From: Bacteroidales bacterium
GTDB taxonomy: Bacteria; Bacteroidota; Bacteroidia; Bacteroidales; F082
Assembly (NCBI GenBank): GCA_029933565.1
Contig: JAOZNY010000014.1
Coordinates: 1-24,123 of the forward strand
DNA length: 24,123 nt
Direction of reading: 5' to 3'
Under the pieces are notes generated by a model. That model was not told the origin of the DNA. It saw only the letters and a program-made list of their open reading frames with translations, and made no database searches. The position numbers and the translations under genes are program-made. Of this stretch, positions 23,357 to 24,123 are shown piece after piece. Numbering within the stretch: the first letter of the stretch is position 1; each line of letters starts with the position of its first letter.

Positions 23357-23416
23357 TTAATAAGGTTTGACAGTCACGAACCTGTCAGCCTCATGCTGAT
23401 TGGGGTTGCTTATTGA
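23357..23416. other. Structured intergenic element with three stems
   Basis: An 8-bp outer stem (TTAATAAG 23357-23364 with CTTATTGA 23409-23416, one G-T pair) encloses two hairpins: GACAG/CTGTC (23369-23373 and 23382-23386, loop of 8) and CAGC/GCTG (23386-23389 and 23395-23398, loop of 5). Only one hairpin can use base 23386 at a time. It lies between slyD and the ORF6N gene, both on the minus strand. It does not fit a tRNA, and I cannot assign it to a known family; a terminator is possible but there is no T-run. Confidence 0.4.
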
Positions 23417-23438
23417 AATTTGAAAAAAGTATTATTGG

Positions 23439-23987
23439 TTATTTTTCACCTTTTCTTTTATATCCAATTTGTTCTCTTGGCTGTGGGTTTTCTTGCTTTT
23501 CTATTAATTCGTCCAAGTAACTAAATACCAGTTCTATGTTTTTATCCTGGTTTTCCAGTTTCTTTTTGATTACTTCTATTTCCAGTTTTACACTTAAATT
23601 GTCAGTCAAAATCTCTCTCAACTTAACAAAAGTATCCACAATCAACAAACTTACTGCTTCTGCCCTTTTGCTTTTTAAAACATTTGACAGCATTAAAACT
23701 CCATGTTCTGTAAATGCATAAGGAAGATATTTTGTATGCTGCCCTCTTTTTAAAGTCACAAATTGTGACCTTAAAGATTTATGCTCTTCTACTGTCAGTC
23801 TAAAAACATATCGCTCAGGGAATCGCCCTATATTCCTTTTTACTTGTTGGTTTAAAACTTTTGTTTCTACCTGATAAAGTTCAGCCAAGTCATTGGATAG
23901 CATAACTTTCTGATTTCTAATAATAGAAATCTTATTCATTATAACTTCTTCAGATATTGCCATTTTATCATTTTCTATATCATTCAT
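23439..23987 (-). CDS. ORF6N-domain protein
   Basis: A 182-residue protein from ATG 23987; a TTG nine bases upstream is also in frame. Residues about 17-110 form the ORF6N domain (IIRNQKVMLSNDLAELYQVETKVLNQQVKRNIGRFPERYVFRLT, then LPYAFTEHGVLMLSNVLKS), followed by a coiled-coil-like region (LSVKLEIEVIKKKLENQDKNIELVFSYLDELI) and a basic tail. The domain is shared with phage antirepressors and KilA-N proteins and probably binds DNA. In Bacteroidota it occurs often as a lone gene with no prophage, as here. Function unknown. Confidence 0.88.
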   Translation of the reverse strand: MNDIENDKMAISEEVIMNKISIIRNQKVMLSNDLAELYQVETKVLNQQVKRNIGRFPERYVFRLTVEEHKSLRSQFVTLKRGQHTKYLPYAFTEHGVLMLSNVLKSKRAEAVSLLIVDTFVKLREILTDNLSVKLEIEVIKKKLENQDKNIELVFSYLDELIEKQENPQPREQIGYKRKGEK

Positions 23988-24006
23988 TTCCAGCAATTAT
24001 TTATCA

Positions 24007-24037
24007 CAAAAATAATTATAAAAATTTTGATGTCAAA
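24007..24037 (-). promoter_or_regulatory. Consensus Bacteroidota promoter of the ORF6N gene
   Basis: On the minus strand TTTG (24037-24034) is separated by exactly 19 bases from TATTTTTG (24014-24007), the ideal -33/-7 layout. Transcription would begin near 24001, about 14 bases before the ATG at 23987. Confidence 0.75.
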
Positions 24038-24123
24038 ACCACCGTAAACTAACCAACTGGCGCGAGTATGAAGCATGGCAATAGTGCGCTGGCGACTCGT
24101 GACTCGCCCCCTTAATATTATAC

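Noticed and set aside
23357..23416. tRNA gene
   Set aside because: The element is about 60 bases, lacks a T-arm consensus (GTTCGA) and a plausible anticodon arm.
23439..23987. Prophage remnant around the ORF6N gene
   Set aside because: No integrase, structural or other phage gene is adjacent, and lone ORF6N genes are usual in Bacteroidota.

Overview
The window looks like a chromosomal segment of a Bacteroidota bacterium. It is AT-rich, Shine-Dalgarno sequences are weak, several genes start with TTG or GTG, promoters fit the Bacteroidota pattern (TTTG about 19 bases before TAnnTTTG), and an RseC-like gene sits directly upstream of an Rnf operon. A marine or gut Bacteroidales/Marinilabiliales relative is a guess; there is no rRNA or tRNA here to place it.

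Layout. (1) Bases 1-6361, minus strand: a surface-polymer operon running off the left edge. In transcription order it holds an NAD(P)-glycerol-3-phosphate dehydrogenase (GpsA type), a Wzx-like flippase, a GT4 glycosyltransferase, a CDP-glycerol glycerophosphotransferase-like enzyme, a glycerol-phosphate cytidylyltransferase-like protein and a sn-glycerol-1-phosphate dehydrogenase, which is cut by the window edge. (2) Bases 6648-8454, minus strand: nadC and a YihY/BrkB membrane protein. (3) Bases 8563-9237: a small SDR. (4) Bases 9306-15650, plus strand: rseC then rnfB, C, D, G, E, A, a complete ion-pumping ferredoxin:NAD+ oxidoreductase. It is interrupted between rnfG and rnfE by a gene for a four-helix-bundle protein of the 23S rRNA intervening-sequence (IVP/S23) family. 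(5) Bases 15970-16647: ftsE. (6) Bases 16636-18865, minus strand: two overlapping GT4 glycosyltransferases. (7) Bases 18946-23996: murB, a GNAT, a secreted small helical protein, an extended SDR (epimerase type), a SlyD-like FKBP with a Cys-rich tail, and an ORF6N-domain protein.

The most unusual signal is a family of heptanucleotide-period arrays (units such as TGATTCC, TGACTCC, TTGAGTT) confined to the intergenic spaces of the rnf locus: after rseC, between rnfC and rnfD, on both sides of the four-helix-bundle gene in inverted orientation, and after rnfA. The two arrays around the four-helix-bundle gene are 27/30 complementary. In RNA they could form a near-perfect 30-bp stem with the gene in its loop, much like a 23S rRNA intervening sequence. 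The left array also encodes the last residues of RnfG. The second notable point is that both enantiomer-specific glycerol-phosphate dehydrogenases occur in one CDP-glycerol polymer cluster.
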